64,000 nucleotides of DNA from Ariolimax columbianus (taxonomy: Eukaryota; Mollusca; Gastropoda; Stylommatophora; Arionidae), in contig JAVGWX010000002.1 in assembly GCA_036924085.1 (NCBI GenBank), positions 91,263,371 through 91,327,370 on the forward strand, read 5' to 3'. Every line of letters begins with the position of its first letter. Position 1 is the first letter of the stretch. The translations under genes were made by a program, and so were the position numbers. The notes beneath the pieces were generated by a model, which was not told the origin of the DNA, ran no database searches, and worked only from the letters and a program-made list of their open reading frames with translations. Below are positions 1 through 9,924 of this stretch, piece by piece.

Positions 1-36
1 ATCATATTTCTAATAAATCTACACAGCTAAGATCTG

Positions 37-360
37 TTACACTCGGTATTGCCTGTCGCTGTGATCTAAAATGCGGGGCGATCGTCTCTGGATAGTCTCA
101 CTTATTCTTGTTTCCTCATGTTCGTGAACGCTCTCAGCAATAGTGATTTCCCAGTCTGTACGATTGGTGGCGATTCTTTTCCTGTCATCATGATTAATAA
201 TACACTGGATCGGTGATCTATGAAGTGTGTCCTTGTACTTTTCCCACTGCCCCCCACTTGCTTTCTTGCCATTTTGCAGTTCACCATACAGCAGCTCTTT
301 TTGGTAGACGTTTATCCGACATAGGTACCGCATGGTCATCCTCTCTCGGCTGTGCTGCAC
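37..360 (-). mobile_element. L-ZF LINE relic, region after the RT domain
   Basis: On the minus strand a 107-residue open frame contains LLYGELQNGKKASGGQ, then KYKDTL, then IATNRTDWEITIAESVHEHEE. This order (YGEL, GKR..GGQ.KRYKDTL, W...) is typical of the segment just after the reverse transcriptase in animal non-LTR retrotransposons. The same order recurs at 53985-54462, so both are copies of one group. The copy is 5'-truncated: it stops abruptly at the minisatellite that starts near 355. It is a dead fragment, not a host gene. LINE identity is secure; the clade is not assigned. Confidence 0.75.
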
Positions 361-744
361 ATGTCATGGTGTGTGTACGTGTCATGGTGTGTACGTGTCA
401 TGGTGTGTGTACGTGTCATGGTGTGTGTACGTGTCATGGTGTGTGTACGTGTCATGGTGTGACCGTGTCATGGTGTGTGTACGTGTCATGGTGTGTGTAG
501 GTGTGATGGTGTGTGTACGTGTCATGGTGTGTGTATGTGTCATGGTGTGTGTACGTGTCATGGTGTGTGACCGTGTCATGGTGTGTGTACGTGTCATAGT
601 TTGTGTACGTGTCATGGTGTGTGTACGTGTCATGGTGTGTGCATTCATGTCATGGTGTGTGTACGTGTCATGGTGTGTGTACGTGTCATGGTGTGTGACC
701 GTGTCATGGTGTGTGTACGTGTCATGGTGTGTGTACGTGTCATG
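355..744. repeat. 18-bp minisatellite
   Basis: About 21 tandem copies of an 18-bp unit, gtgtgtacgtgtcatg plus two bases, with point variants such as accgtg for tacgtg. Because 18 is a multiple of three, all frames stay open and give Cys/Val/His-rich 6-residue repeats on both strands. These are not genes. Confidence 0.95.
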
Positions 745-1029
745 CCCGACCGCGCTAACACATCCGTGTTTGACACCATGTTCTGCCTTCTAATCATCAG
801 TAGTTTCCGAAGGCAGCCCATGTGAAAGTGGTTTCATTTCCCGACTTGACGACTAAAGGCGGTCCAGGCCGTGCATGCATTTAAGAGGTTAGGTAGAGCA
901 GCTGCAGCGTAGATCTTCATTTTCGTTTGATCCCTGGCCTATCCCACTCCTTAGTATGAACCTCACCAAATGCCACACGTGCCTTAGTGTAACTGTTGTT
1001 GTATTCACTTCATCCTCTATGTTTTTGTG

Positions 1030-1275
1030 TGTTTTTTTCGTTCGCTTTATCTCTCTATTTCCCAGGACGGTGTGCATTACACTGTGGATTTTATTTTGCT
1101 CCTGTCGGCCCAGTGTATCCGACTTCAGCATACATTTTATGTAAGGGTCTGCTTCCTCCTGCATTTTCTAAGGGTTTGCTTCCCCGGGGTAACAGCCGGT
1201 GCTGTGGTGGGGATCGAACCCAGCACCTTCTGGTTGAGAGCCGAGTCACTTAACCACAAGCCCAAGCCGTCCCCC
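1030..1275 (-). mobile_element. SINE-A copy 1 (tRNA-derived SINE)
   Basis: Read on the minus strand, the element starts with a GGACGG-type head, then GGCTTGTGGTTAAGTGACTC (A-box-like), then a B-box-like GGGTTCGATCCCC about 30 bp on. This is a tRNA-like RNA polymerase III promoter. The body follows and ends in an A-rich stretch after AATAAGGCG-like sequence. Six copies occur in the window (1030, 5240, 14984, 39448, 52970, 55272). The head pattern plus the multi-copy state makes a SINE the clear reading; it is not a working tRNA gene because the tRNA fold is not kept. Confidence 0.85.
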
Positions 1276-1504
1276 GATCGTCTATGTGAGTAACTCGAGA
1301 CAAGAGTACTATCAAGGTACGTAACTCAGTTAATACAAGTTAAATAATCGGAAAGTACAACACAGCTCGCTATGTCATTAGCAGACAGCGGGCATAAAGG
1401 CCTCGAACCTTCCTGGTCTTTTTGTGGATGTGCTGTCCTGATAGGACTGGGGTTGCTGCGATTAAACAGCTGATTGGGGCCGAAGAGGCAACACAGTGAG
1501 TGAG

Positions 1505-1745
1505 GTGACAGTAGCCATAGACTCATACGTGGCTTCTTGCATCATTAGCCGACCAAGACCATCTTCCGCCTCCAAGCGGCGGTCCTGGAAACATGCTGAT
1601 CTAGTGTAGTATGAGTAAGAGAATACAGATCACAGTGGGAAGACACTCTGTACACATAGAAAAGCCAGCTGAAAACGGGTGTGTCGGTCCGAAAGGCGCA
1701 GATATCGCAGCTTTACTGTAAACTGCGACATAGCGTCACAACGTT
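1505..1745 (+). mobile_element. SINE-T1 copy leading into a GAA array
   Basis: The segment matches other copies at 8385, 37935 and 47090 and, inverted, 33235 and 43720. Shared blocks are gactcata.gtggcttcttgcatca, ctccaag.ggcggtcctggaaaca, ggcgcagatatcgcag and gctgtaaactgcgacat. The repeat ends with gaagacgaaagtcgaagaa and passes without a break into the purine array that follows. No coding capacity is seen. The name T1 is local; I do not recognise a published family. Confidence 0.7.
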
Positions 1746-2375
1746 CTTTTTTGAAGACGAAAGTCGAAGAATAAGAAGAAAAAGAAGAAGAGTAAGAAGA
1801 TGAAGTAGAAGACGACGAATAAGAAGAAGAAGCAGAAGAAGTGGAAGAAGAAGAAGAAGAATAAGAAAGATGAATAATGGTAAGAAGATGAAGTAGAAGA
1901 AGAAGAGGAAGAAGTGGAAGAAGAAGAAGAAGAAGAAGAAGAAGAAGAAGAAGAATAAGAAAGATGAATAAGGGTAAGAAGATGAAGTAGAAGAAGAAGA
2001 GGAAGAAGTGGAAGAAGAAGAAGAAGAAGAAGAATAAGAAAGATGAATAAGGGTAAGAAGATGAAGTAGAAGAAGAAGAGGAAGAAGTGGAAGAAGAAGA
2101 AGAAGAAGAAGAAGAAGAAGAATAAGAAAGATGAATAAGGGTAAGAAGATGAAGTAGAAGAAGAAGAAGAAGAAGAATAAGAAAGATGAATAAGGGTAAG
2201 AAGATGAAGTAGAAGAAGAAGAATAGGAAGAGCAAGATAAAGTAGAGGAAGAACAAAGAGAATAATAAGAAGCAGATGAAGTTTAAGAATAATAATAAGA
2301 AGAAGCAGAAGAGGAAGAAGAGGACGAAGAAAAAGCAGAAGAAATATAAAAAGAAGACAAAATACAAAAAGAAAG
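1741..2375. repeat. GAA-rich purine array with higher-order units
   Basis: About 635 bp of almost pure A/G on the plus strand, mostly GAA. A longer unit containing aagatgaataagggtaag followed by aagatgaagtagaag starts near 1867, 1961, 2040, 2128 and 2183. Spacing varies (94, 79, 88, 55 bp) because the GAA stretches between differ in length. The long Phe/Leu/Ser-rich minus-strand frames across it are translations of the repeat, not genes. Confidence 0.95.
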
Positions 2376-2509
2376 AAAGATCTCACATCTTTATATCGAA
2401 TGCAACGGACATTGATAGAGGTGAGGTGATTCTAAAATTGATCAACGACCCCCTAGTGAATGAAGTCACCACAATATATGAACTACTAATTGAAACACTG
2501 CAATGAAGT

Positions 2510-4485
2510 CAGACGTGGGTCTAGCATAGAGAGTGACGCCTGAGAGAACGGCGCAGAATCATGAACAAGCAGAGACGAAGGAAACATTGCAATCTACACC
2601 CGTCGCCATTTGCTGAGAGATATGTATCACTTTTCGGGCTGCCCCGAATTCCGTTAAAGTAGGTTCTTTAACAGGCCAGAACCGTTCAGAGCTTGTTAAA
2701 GAAGCCAAATTCGCATAAAAAGTATCCTAATACGGCAACTTTGAATTGTCGGGCCTTTCTCACCGTGTCGATAACACAGATTCCGGAGAGCTTGTCACAT
2801 AAACCGCGTGTGGCCTCTAGACTGGTCGACTATCTCAGCCCACAGAGTTTTCCAGCTAAATGGATTTGTTAAAATATTTTTATTGGTAGTATAACTCCGT
2901 TAAAAAAAAAGATGTTAGCGTCTTTGAATAAACCATTCCCTTGTAACCCAGAGAGGCCCTTTCTTTAGACGGAGCCATCCTGGCGTCAGGCGGGACTAGA
3001 TGCCGGAGCGAATATTATGGGGGAAACCTCCGAACACCGCGGGTTTCGCCGCCATTTTGTGTACTTTAACCGCAGGAATGGAGACCTGAACGAGGCCTGG
3101 AACGCTCGGCAGCCCAGCTCGTGATCAGCGGCGACAGAGTTGACGGTGCTGTCGTGACCTAGTAGAAATCCGCTACGCCTTGCCCTACGCACCATTTACC
3201 AAGGGGACCCCCTCGAAGGGTCTGGCGCTACGGGGATAATTAAAAACCTATCACGATCGATCACCGCGATGCGTCTCGCCCTGCATCCCCTCAATACAGC
3301 ACACAAACGAAGGCAGCGCAGCGCATGGGCCGTCTGCAATCTCAAGGACTCACTCAACCAGTAAAACACGTTCCTTCTGAAATATTCAACAGTTAATGTT
3401 TACCATTCCATACACCATCTTGTCTTTCAATGTGCATAATCAGGCACACTGAATGCCGTAATCTGCGATCTTCCTTGACGATATACGCGATGCTCGCGTA
3501 AGCCACTTTGAACGCTCTCAACTCCTGAAAGGACCTGTTCACTTTTTTTTGTTCTCCGCTTGCGTAGAAGAGACACTACATATTAGAGTGTCATCAAATG
3601 ACAAGACAGAAACATGTCATTTGATGAACTTGTCCCTGTCTGTAGCCCCTTCATTATGCTCTTCGTGTTGTTATGTTCTGTCGTATTAAAGTGCTCAGAC
3701 TTATGCGAGGACATCAGAGTGGCTGATGTTAAATTGAAATTTGAAAGTAAATAAAAAGAAATTACCTTTTTTTTTGGAACAAGCTTTAAATTATACTAAA
3801 ACATAGTTGTTGTTTTTGTGTTTAAAATACCATTACAGGGGCGTAGTTTTAAAAATTGTTTTGTGTTTCTTTGATTGGCGTTTTTTATTTAATGTTTTTT
3901 TAAATTTTTGACGATGAGCCATAAATATTAGTAATTTTGGTGTTCATGAAGTAATTTAGGACGTTTAAGGGCATTTTTGGCGTTTAGAGTTATTTTGGCA
4001 TTGTATAATCTTGGTAAATGAAGAAGTAAATACTGAAATGTACAGATATTGTTTTGTTATGAGCAATTTAAATTCAATAACTTGAAAGCTGGCGTAATCG
4101 TTACTTTTTTGTCCAATGTTTTCTGATTGCCTAAAATCTGTTACCAGATGTGAATAGCTAGGAATGATCTCTGGATAATAGAAACGTAGTAACTTGCATG
4201 GGATAAAGACGCGTGCCCAAACTTCATACCCAAAGTTTGCTCAGGTCGGTCATGCGCGATCACAGCAAATATATTGATTGGATCTTTAAAAAGGTAATAC
4301 AAAGAAACTAGGTTTTTCAATGAAAAGCTTTTGAATGACCTGTTTAGGGTCCGTCTAGATTCACAAGTCGCACTAGCAGAGAATGTGTACACAATTCCTG
4401 CAACATACGGATAATTGTAGACAGTAAACGTTTGAGTGCAATACAATTTGTAGATGACCAGGTCACAGTCGAGAAGACGGAGCGA
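2510..4485. other. No gene or named repeat recognised
   Basis: Unassigned, mostly AT-rich sequence. A 69-residue minus-strand frame at 2986-3195 shows no family motif I know. 3560-3640 holds a short imperfect repeat of a catttgatgaact-like phrase. The part from about 3740 to 4140 is very T-rich. Confidence 0.4.
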
Positions 4486-4489
4486 GCTC

Positions 4490-4965
4490 AGTATTAATTA
4501 ACTTAACGTCTTTGAAGTGTTTTAGAGAACTCTGAAAAGCCAGTTTTAAAAAAATCCATTAATTGACCTTGCTTCAACTATTTCCTGTGGCCTCTCTTCC
4601 TAAAGAAAATATTTTTAAAAAAAGGAAAAAATAATATTTCCAGGTATTCAATCTTTACCTTTGTAAGCTCTTCTTGGGGGTGGCTGTATTTTGAACAAAC
4701 TTTTGTCCAATTTATCCTTATTTTTAAATGTGTTTAATCATCTCAAATTCTTATCTTTTCTAGACACTGTACGCCGGTTTTTCCGAGTCGTTCCTCATAA
4801 CTATAATTCCGGAATTTCACTACCAGCTTTGTTGCTCTTTTTTTGTATCTTTTTCAGCATGTTTATATTCCCTTTACGATAAGGGCACCTCATCTGAACA
4901 TAGTACTCTGATCTGGGTCTAACTAATGATTTATACGGATCGACTATCACTTGCATGCTCCTATG
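4490..4965 (-). mobile_element. L-CR (CR1-like) LINE 3' end
   Basis: Minus-strand translation, with several frame breaks, gives KSLVRPRSEYYVQ, then KGNINMLKKIQKKSNKAG, then EERLEKTG-like and CLEKRRI-like pieces, and then QPPPRRAYKGK. This order is the C-terminal end of the RT protein of CR1-like LINEs; the same order is seen at 9925-10885 and 31640-31960. The 3' end, at low coordinates, shows agacgttaagttaattaat, the 3' tail shared by these copies. The relic is 5'-truncated and dead. Confidence 0.7.
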
Positions 4966-4969
4966 TTTA

Positions 4970-5660
4970 ATAGGATGTTCAATACAATTAGCAACACCTC
5001 AAAGGAGTATGGAAAGAAGACAATGCAACAATGGAAAAAGGAACTGCCATGGCCGCATTGAAAACGATCCCTACTACCAACTCTCCAGGTGAGATCAGAT
5101 GATCATTTTCCGGCTACACACAGAACACAACAGACTCAGGTGTCAAATATACTTTAAATTCAAGATTGACACTACGGACCTTTGTACCTGCGGCACAGCC
5201 CCCATCACAGCAGAACACAATTTACAGACCTGCCCATCGAATTTTGGTATTTCTTTCTGCTTTCGCTTTATTTCTCTGTTCCCCAAGGCGGCGTATGTTG
5301 CACTGTGTTTTTATTTTGCGCCTATCGGCCTAGTGCATCTGACTTTTGCATGCATTTTATGTTAGTGTCTGCTTCCTCCTGTACTTTTTTAGGGGTTGGT
5401 TCCCCGTGGTATGCTGTGATTGGAGAGTGAACCCAGCACATTCGAGTTGTGAGCCGTGTCACTCAACCACTAGCCCACACCGTCCCGTCTTGTCCATCGT
5501 ATACCGATAAAAGAAGTAGCATTAGGCAACAGCCAGTGCCCTTCTAACGAGAGGCTGTACGGAAGTGCACGTAGCCTCAAGTCGACTGCTTTCTTCGTTA
5601 GATTCATTAAAGTCGAGTTATGAAGAGGAATGAGGAAAAAGAAGAATGAAGATAGATATA
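4970..5660 (+). mobile_element. L-RH LINE tail (RNase H C-terminal region), split by SINE-A
   Basis: Frames give QQWKKELPWPH, MIIFRLHTEHNRLRCQIYF, CTCGTAPITAEHNLQTCP, then after the SINE NERLYGSARSLKSTAFFVRF and a stop near 5623. This is the region after the RNase H domain of animal LINEs, with the usual FRLRTGH, CxCG and EHxLQxCP signature. The tail after the stop turns into gaggaaaaagaagaatgaag, a GAA-type 3' end. The copy is 5'-truncated and interrupted by SINE-A (5240-5490). Compare 54940-55890, 58440, 61245 and 62039. Confidence 0.75.
5240..5490 (-). mobile_element. SINE-A copy 2, inserted in a LINE tail
   Basis: Same family as 1030-1275, head on the minus strand at the high-coordinate end. 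It sits inside the L-RH relic: LINE sequence resumes directly after it. CCATCG is present on both sides (5234-5239 and 5494-5499) and looks like the core of a target-site duplication, possibly a few bases longer with a mismatch. Confidence 0.8.
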
Positions 5661-5672
5661 AAGAAGACATGG

Positions 5673-5695
5673 AACCCCCCCCCCCCCCCCCCCCC
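5673..5695. repeat. Poly-C run
   Basis: Twenty or more consecutive C residues followed by A-rich sequence. It may form a G-quadruplex on the minus strand. Run length is uncertain in any assembly. Confidence 0.8.
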
Positions 5696-5699
5696 AAAT

Positions 5700-6235
5700 A
5701 AAAAAAAAATTAAAAAAAAAAATTAAAAGAAATACAAACCTAGTCTTAGAAGTGAACATAGAACAGGTGACACACTTTCCATGTTTGAGGCAATTGGAAG
5801 AGAGAAGGTGTCCGTAGCCTGAGATATATAAGGGCTAGAACTGCAATGGCAAAAATAGCGTTTGGTGAGAAACCTTTCCTAAAGGCTCTTCCTGTCCCCT
5901 TTTCACTCCAGTCGGAGCATAGTGTTACAACTGTAGTTGACCTGCTTAAGGAAGCCTGTAGCACGTCACTTTGCGTAATTTTACTGTAGTAGTTTCTGCA
6001 GCAATGTTGCTTTCGATGAGATTGCTAGTCCCATACATAGCTCTCTTTAGTCGCCTTTGACGACACGCATGTAGTTATAGTAGTGCTATTCAAACACCTA
6101 CCTCCCCTCCCACACCCCACCCCACCCAACTGCAAGCCCAGTAAAGGATTCGTGAGATTCTCTCGGAGGAGACACTGTTACAAGAACCAATTGTAGGGAC
6201 CAACATACATGTCAACTTTTGGAGCGACGAGATAT
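5700..6235. other. Unassigned stretch
   Basis: No homology seen. A 72-residue minus-strand frame (5746-5964) has no recognisable motif. The last 100 bases lead into the GAA array and could be an unrecognised retroelement 3' end. Confidence 0.3.
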
Positions 6236-6237
6236 TG

Positions 6238-6835
6238 TTGAAGAAGAAGAAGAAGAAGAAAAAGAAGAAGATAAAGAAGAAGAAGGAGAAGAATAAGGAG
6301 AAGAAGGAGAAGAAGAAGAAGAAGAAATAGAAGAAGATTAAGAAAAAGAAGAAGAAGAAGGAGAAGAAGAAGAAGAAAAAGAAGAAGAAGAAGAAAAAGA
6401 AGTGGCAGAAGAAGAAGACATAGAAGAAGAAGAAATAGAAATATAAGAAGGAGAAGAAGAAGAAGAAGAATAAGAAGAAGATTAAGAAAAAGAAGAAGAA
6501 GAAGAAAAAGAAAAAGATGAAGAAAAAGAAGAAGAAGTAGAAGAAAAAGAAGAAGAAGAAGAAAAAGAAGAAGATGAAGAAGAAGAAGAAGACGAAGAAG
6601 AAGAAGAAGAAGAAGAAGAAGAAGAAGAAGAAGAAAAAGAAGGTAAAGAAAAAGAAGGAGAAGAAGAAAAAGAAAAAGAAGATCAAGAAGATGAAGAAGA
6701 AGAAGAAGAAGAAGTAGAAGAAGAAGAAGAAAAAGAAGAAGAAGAAGAAAAAAAATTATAAGAAGTATAAGAAGTGGAAGAAGATGAAGAATAAGAAGAA
6801 CAAGAAGGAAAGAAGAAGATAAATATGACCGAAAT
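6238..6835. repeat. Long GAA/AAG microsatellite
   Basis: Roughly 600 bp of (GAA)n with AAA, GAT and GTA interruptions. The poly-Phe minus-strand frame of 198 residues is a translation of the repeat. Unlike the arrays at 1741 and 43380, I could not identify the SINE or LINE whose tail might have seeded it. Confidence 0.95.
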
Positions 6836-6866
6836 AGGAGAAGAGAGAGAGAGAGAGAGAGATAGC

Positions 6867-6903
<37 letters not shown>

Positions 6904-6965
6904 CGAGAGCGAGAGAGAGAGAGTTAGAGAGAGATAATTTCAGAAAGAGAAAGAAAGAGAGAGAA
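6836..6965. repeat. (GA)n microsatellite
   Basis: About 130 bp of GAGAGA with AGC and AGT variants, directly joined to the GAA array. Confidence 0.95.
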
Positions 6966-7554
6966 AAGAGGGTGACAGAATCTACCAAAATCATCAACCG
7001 GTAAAGAAAGCAGACCCTACAAAGGGCAAGTTGGAACTTGACTCTTTGTCTCTTTGTGTTCATCCCTTTTTAAAAAAGGCTTATCTTTGACTAGTGGAAT
7101 CTTGCTCATCTTTCACCTGTAACAAGATAGTGCAGCCCCGACACTATATCAATGTAGCCAGTGACTAAGAAATTCCCCCGAACCTGTGTGGCTGACAGCT
7201 GAGTTTCTCTTTAAACGCTAAACTTGACAGTTTGCTGACCAATAGACTCAGCGCCTGAAAACAGGTAGACATTCTAAGCTGCGATTTTTTGCAGATTTTT
7301 TTTAAGCTCGCTATAACATATCGTTGGTAGAAGATTTCAGTAGGTACTGAAGAAGGTGTACATGTTTTTGTCGTGCCTGAAGTGCAATGCAAGTCTTTTA
7401 ACATTAGGATCATTACCAACGGGTTCACAGTGTCGGTTCCCACCATGTTGGCCAGATTGCTGTAATAGATTTTTTTTCCAGGATTGCAAAGAGGACAAAA
7501 CACAAGGAGGGGGGAGGACAGGTTGTCTTGATCAGTCTTTTCTTCTGATCCTGG

Positions 7555-7556
7555 CG

Positions 7557-7596
<40 letters not shown>

Positions 7597-7960
7597 AAAT
7601 GACCACAATGAGTAGGTTTACTCTTTCATGCGACCTGAATATGATGTGGCGGGTTGCAGTAGCTTCCCTCACACCTCGAGCGTGCGGATGAAGGTGGAAC
7701 AGAGTCCTCCGGATGGTTGTGCTATCCTTTGGCTTCCTCTGTGTGTCGCTCGCTACTACCGGGAATCACATCGATCCTGAACCTCGTAAACTGAACTGCC
7801 AAGAACAACAGCCCATTTCCAGGGAAGACTACGTGGAAGTCGATGTGGGGGGTCATGACCAGCATATTTTACTTAACCTTGACATAACCGCCATCGCTTT
7901 AATTAAGTTATTTCTGGATCGTGATGCAAGTGCCCGGTAGTCTACTTAGACGATTCCATA
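7555..7960 (+). repeat. Rep-37 element, copy 1, with (GTT)n at one end
   Basis: Starts with about 14 GTT triplets (7555-7596), then aatgaccacaatgagtagg, tttactcttt, gtagcttccctcacac, ggttgtgctatcctttggct and gtgtcgctcgctactac. The same ordered blocks occur at 13305 and 14345 and, inverted, at 40280. The far end, gaccagcatattttacttaaccttgacataac (split here as gaccagcatatttt and acttaaccttgacataac), resembles one 37-bp unit of the satellite at 13583. No coding capacity. Confidence 0.7.
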
Positions 7961-7974
7961 TTACGTAAGGCTAG

Positions 7975-8075
7975 TGTTATCCAGGCACAGGTTCCTCCCG
8001 CACTTCGATTCATGGAACCTGCGTCAGTTCAATCCATTTCTCGCTGCGGCGTTGTCCAGGACTAAACTGTGGGAA
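7975..8075 (-). mobile_element. Short L-J LINE fragment
   Basis: On the minus strand it matches, base for base with gaps, the LINE C-terminal region at 45417-45660 (tagtcctgga.a.cgccgca, then gaacctg.gcctgga). Strongly decayed; no open frame remains. Confidence 0.5.
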
Positions 8076-8129
8076 GGGGGGGGGGGGTGGGTGGGGGAGG
8101 GGATGATGTGTTGGCTGTAAAAAACTTCC

Positions 8130-8235
8130 TCTAGATTCCTACACTAGTGTAGTCTGGTTAGGAGAATATGGATTGCAGTGGGAAGGCAAACTCGGTACGC
8201 ACTCAAAAAAACAAAAAAGAAGCCAGCTCTGACGC
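8130..8235 (+). mobile_element. SINE-T1 fragment
   Basis: Contains tagtgtagtctggttagga, gcagtgggaaggcaaactc and aaaagaagccagctc, which line up with the middle of SINE-T1 at 1590-1670. Flanks do not match. Confidence 0.5.
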
Positions 8236-8384
8236 GAACTAAAATGGGCATAGTCTTTACAGCTGCCGGGTGAAGGGCAACGAGGAAGGACGCTGTGGTA
8301 AATGATGATGATTTCTAGCTAAAGGCATTATCCATCCCATTGGTAGATGGATCGAAAGAATTGACCCACTGGTACTGACATCCA

Positions 8385-8660
8385 ATGATTCGAATATACA
8401 ATTGTGAATGAGCAGCAGTCAGTGGCTCATAGATGGCTGCTTGCATCAGGGTCATTGACCCACCATTGACCAAGAAAAGACCCAATTTCGCTTTCAAGTG
8501 CCGCCCCTGGAAACAGACTGCAGCCAGACTATAAGATTGGGAATCGAGGAAGAAAGGCAAACACGGTCTAAATATGATACGCTGAAACCGGATGTGTTAT
8601 GTCGAAAGGCTGAGATAGCCTCGCTGTAAACTCAGACACAGCCCACAGCGGACAAACGAG
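8385..8660 (+). mobile_element. SINE-T1 copy
   Basis: Carries the SINE-T1 blocks in order: gctcatagatggctgcttgc, atcagggtcattgac, ccgcccctggaaacagact, cggatgtgttatgtcgaaag and cctcgctgtaaactc. It lacks the terminal GAA tail, so the 3' end is lost or decayed. Confidence 0.65.
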
Positions 8661-8984
8661 ACGCCGATGCCAATCCTGTATTGTTGTTGTAGAGTGTCAC
8701 ACACGATATTAATGATTTATGGGATTATTGTTCTACCCTAGCGAGGCTGAACTTAACTTTAAGTCGCCTATTGCGACACGCAAACTAATGTAGATGAAAA
8801 ATGAGCGGCGAGACACCAGACAGAAGACAAAAGTACAGTGGATCAGGACATGTGTTTTTGCTGTAGCGACATGTACGTACAAGAAGATATGGACATTAAA
8901 TAAAGCAATTGCAAAAATAGATAGCAACGTTCGAGACGTACTGTAATAGAAGGATATTGAAAATCAGCAATATATGCTGGAAAT

Positions 8985-9675
8985 CAACCACACACAACAA
9001 AAAAATAAAGTTATTGTGTTCGCCAAAAAGAAAGAAAGTCTAAAAGCTTTCATCCCACATAAATGGATAAATTCTGAAACAAGTGTCAAGCGATGTATAC
9101 CTTAGCCAACGCATTTCAGCTGATGGCAGATGCAAAAGGGAGATCATTAAAGGAATTGCAATGGCCAAAAATAGATTTAACAGCATGAGAGCACGGATCT
9201 ATCAAAGCAGATATCTCAGATCCTAAAAAATGAGAATCATAAATTGATATATGCATTCAGTTTTATTGTATGGAGTAGCAACCTCGACCCTGACAAAGAA
9301 ATTGGAAAAGCGTATTGGAGCCTTTGAAATGTGCGAATTCAGAAGACTTGGACGAGTGTCTTGGAAAGATAGGAAACCCAATATTGCGGTTCTGTAACTA
9401 CTCCAGGTGGACCAGACACTTCTGAAGAAAATACAAATCAGAAAAAAAAAAAAATGTGTGTCATGTCAGGCGCCATGACAGTCTGCTAAAGGTTATTTTG
9501 GAGGGCGGAGTAGAGGGCACGAGAGGCAAACGGTGACAGAGTAACAGATGAACAGACAACATCAGGATGCGGTCGCGGTCGAGACACAGTTTGTACTAGC
9601 CTGGCGCGAGACAGAGTTAGATGGAGATCCATTACCGTCAACTTCCGTTCCGGAGACGACACTTGATGATGATGA
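8985..9675 (+). mobile_element. LINE RT C-terminal relic with (GAT)n tail
   Basis: Broken frames read RISADGRCKREIIKGIAMAKNRF in two steps (RISADGRCKREI, KGIAMAKNRFNSMRARI), then HSVLLYGVATSTLTKKLEKRI, FEMCEFRRLGRVSWKDR, and near the end GTRGKRR-like and RDRVRWRSI. This is the thumb and tail of a LINE RT protein (LLYG.E.W, FEM..RR, SW.D, the basic stretch, then RDR..WR). It ends in a tgatgatgatgatt tail at about 9663-9676. Related to 51800-52395. At least five frame breaks or stops. Confidence 0.75.
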
Positions 9676-9785
9676 TTGAAAATAGCTTAGACAGAGAAGA
9701 AATAAAATAGAGAAACTTTGCAACAACTAGGAATAGAAGAAACGTGGCTCTTAAATAACACCACAAGGAAGAATACAATGACTTG

Positions 9786-9858
9786 GAGAAGCTGATAGTG
9801 GAAGGCTGATAGTGGAAGGCTGATAGTGGAAGGCTGATAGTGGAAGGCTGATAGTGGA
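9786..9858. repeat. 14-bp tandem repeat
   Basis: About five copies of ggctgatagtggaa, nearly identical, indicating recent slippage. The repeat gives the Leu/Ser/Phe/Tyr-rich minus-strand frames seen here. Confidence 0.95.
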
Positions 9859-9924
9859 AGACATTGTGCCAGGGAAAAGGGGATGAAGTCGTCCCAGAAG
9901 AAGACGGTACCCATGTGTGAAGCG

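Noticed and set aside
332..793. A Cys/Val-rich 153-residue frame, at first sight a secreted Cys-rich protein
   Set aside because: The 18-bp unit is a multiple of three and keeps every frame open; the antisense strand is open as well.
1630..2386. Minus-strand frames of 245 and 216 residues rich in Phe, Leu and Ser
   Set aside because: They are translations of the GAA/TTC array. The two frames overlap each other and have repeat composition only.
2986..3195. 69-residue minus frame in a GC-richer patch as a possible exon
   Set aside because: No motif and no supporting context; GC-richer DNA gives longer open frames by chance.
6090..6686. A 198-residue poly-Phe frame that resembles a membrane protein
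   Set aside because: It is (TTC)n read on the minus strand. The hydrophobic look is a by-product of the microsatellite.
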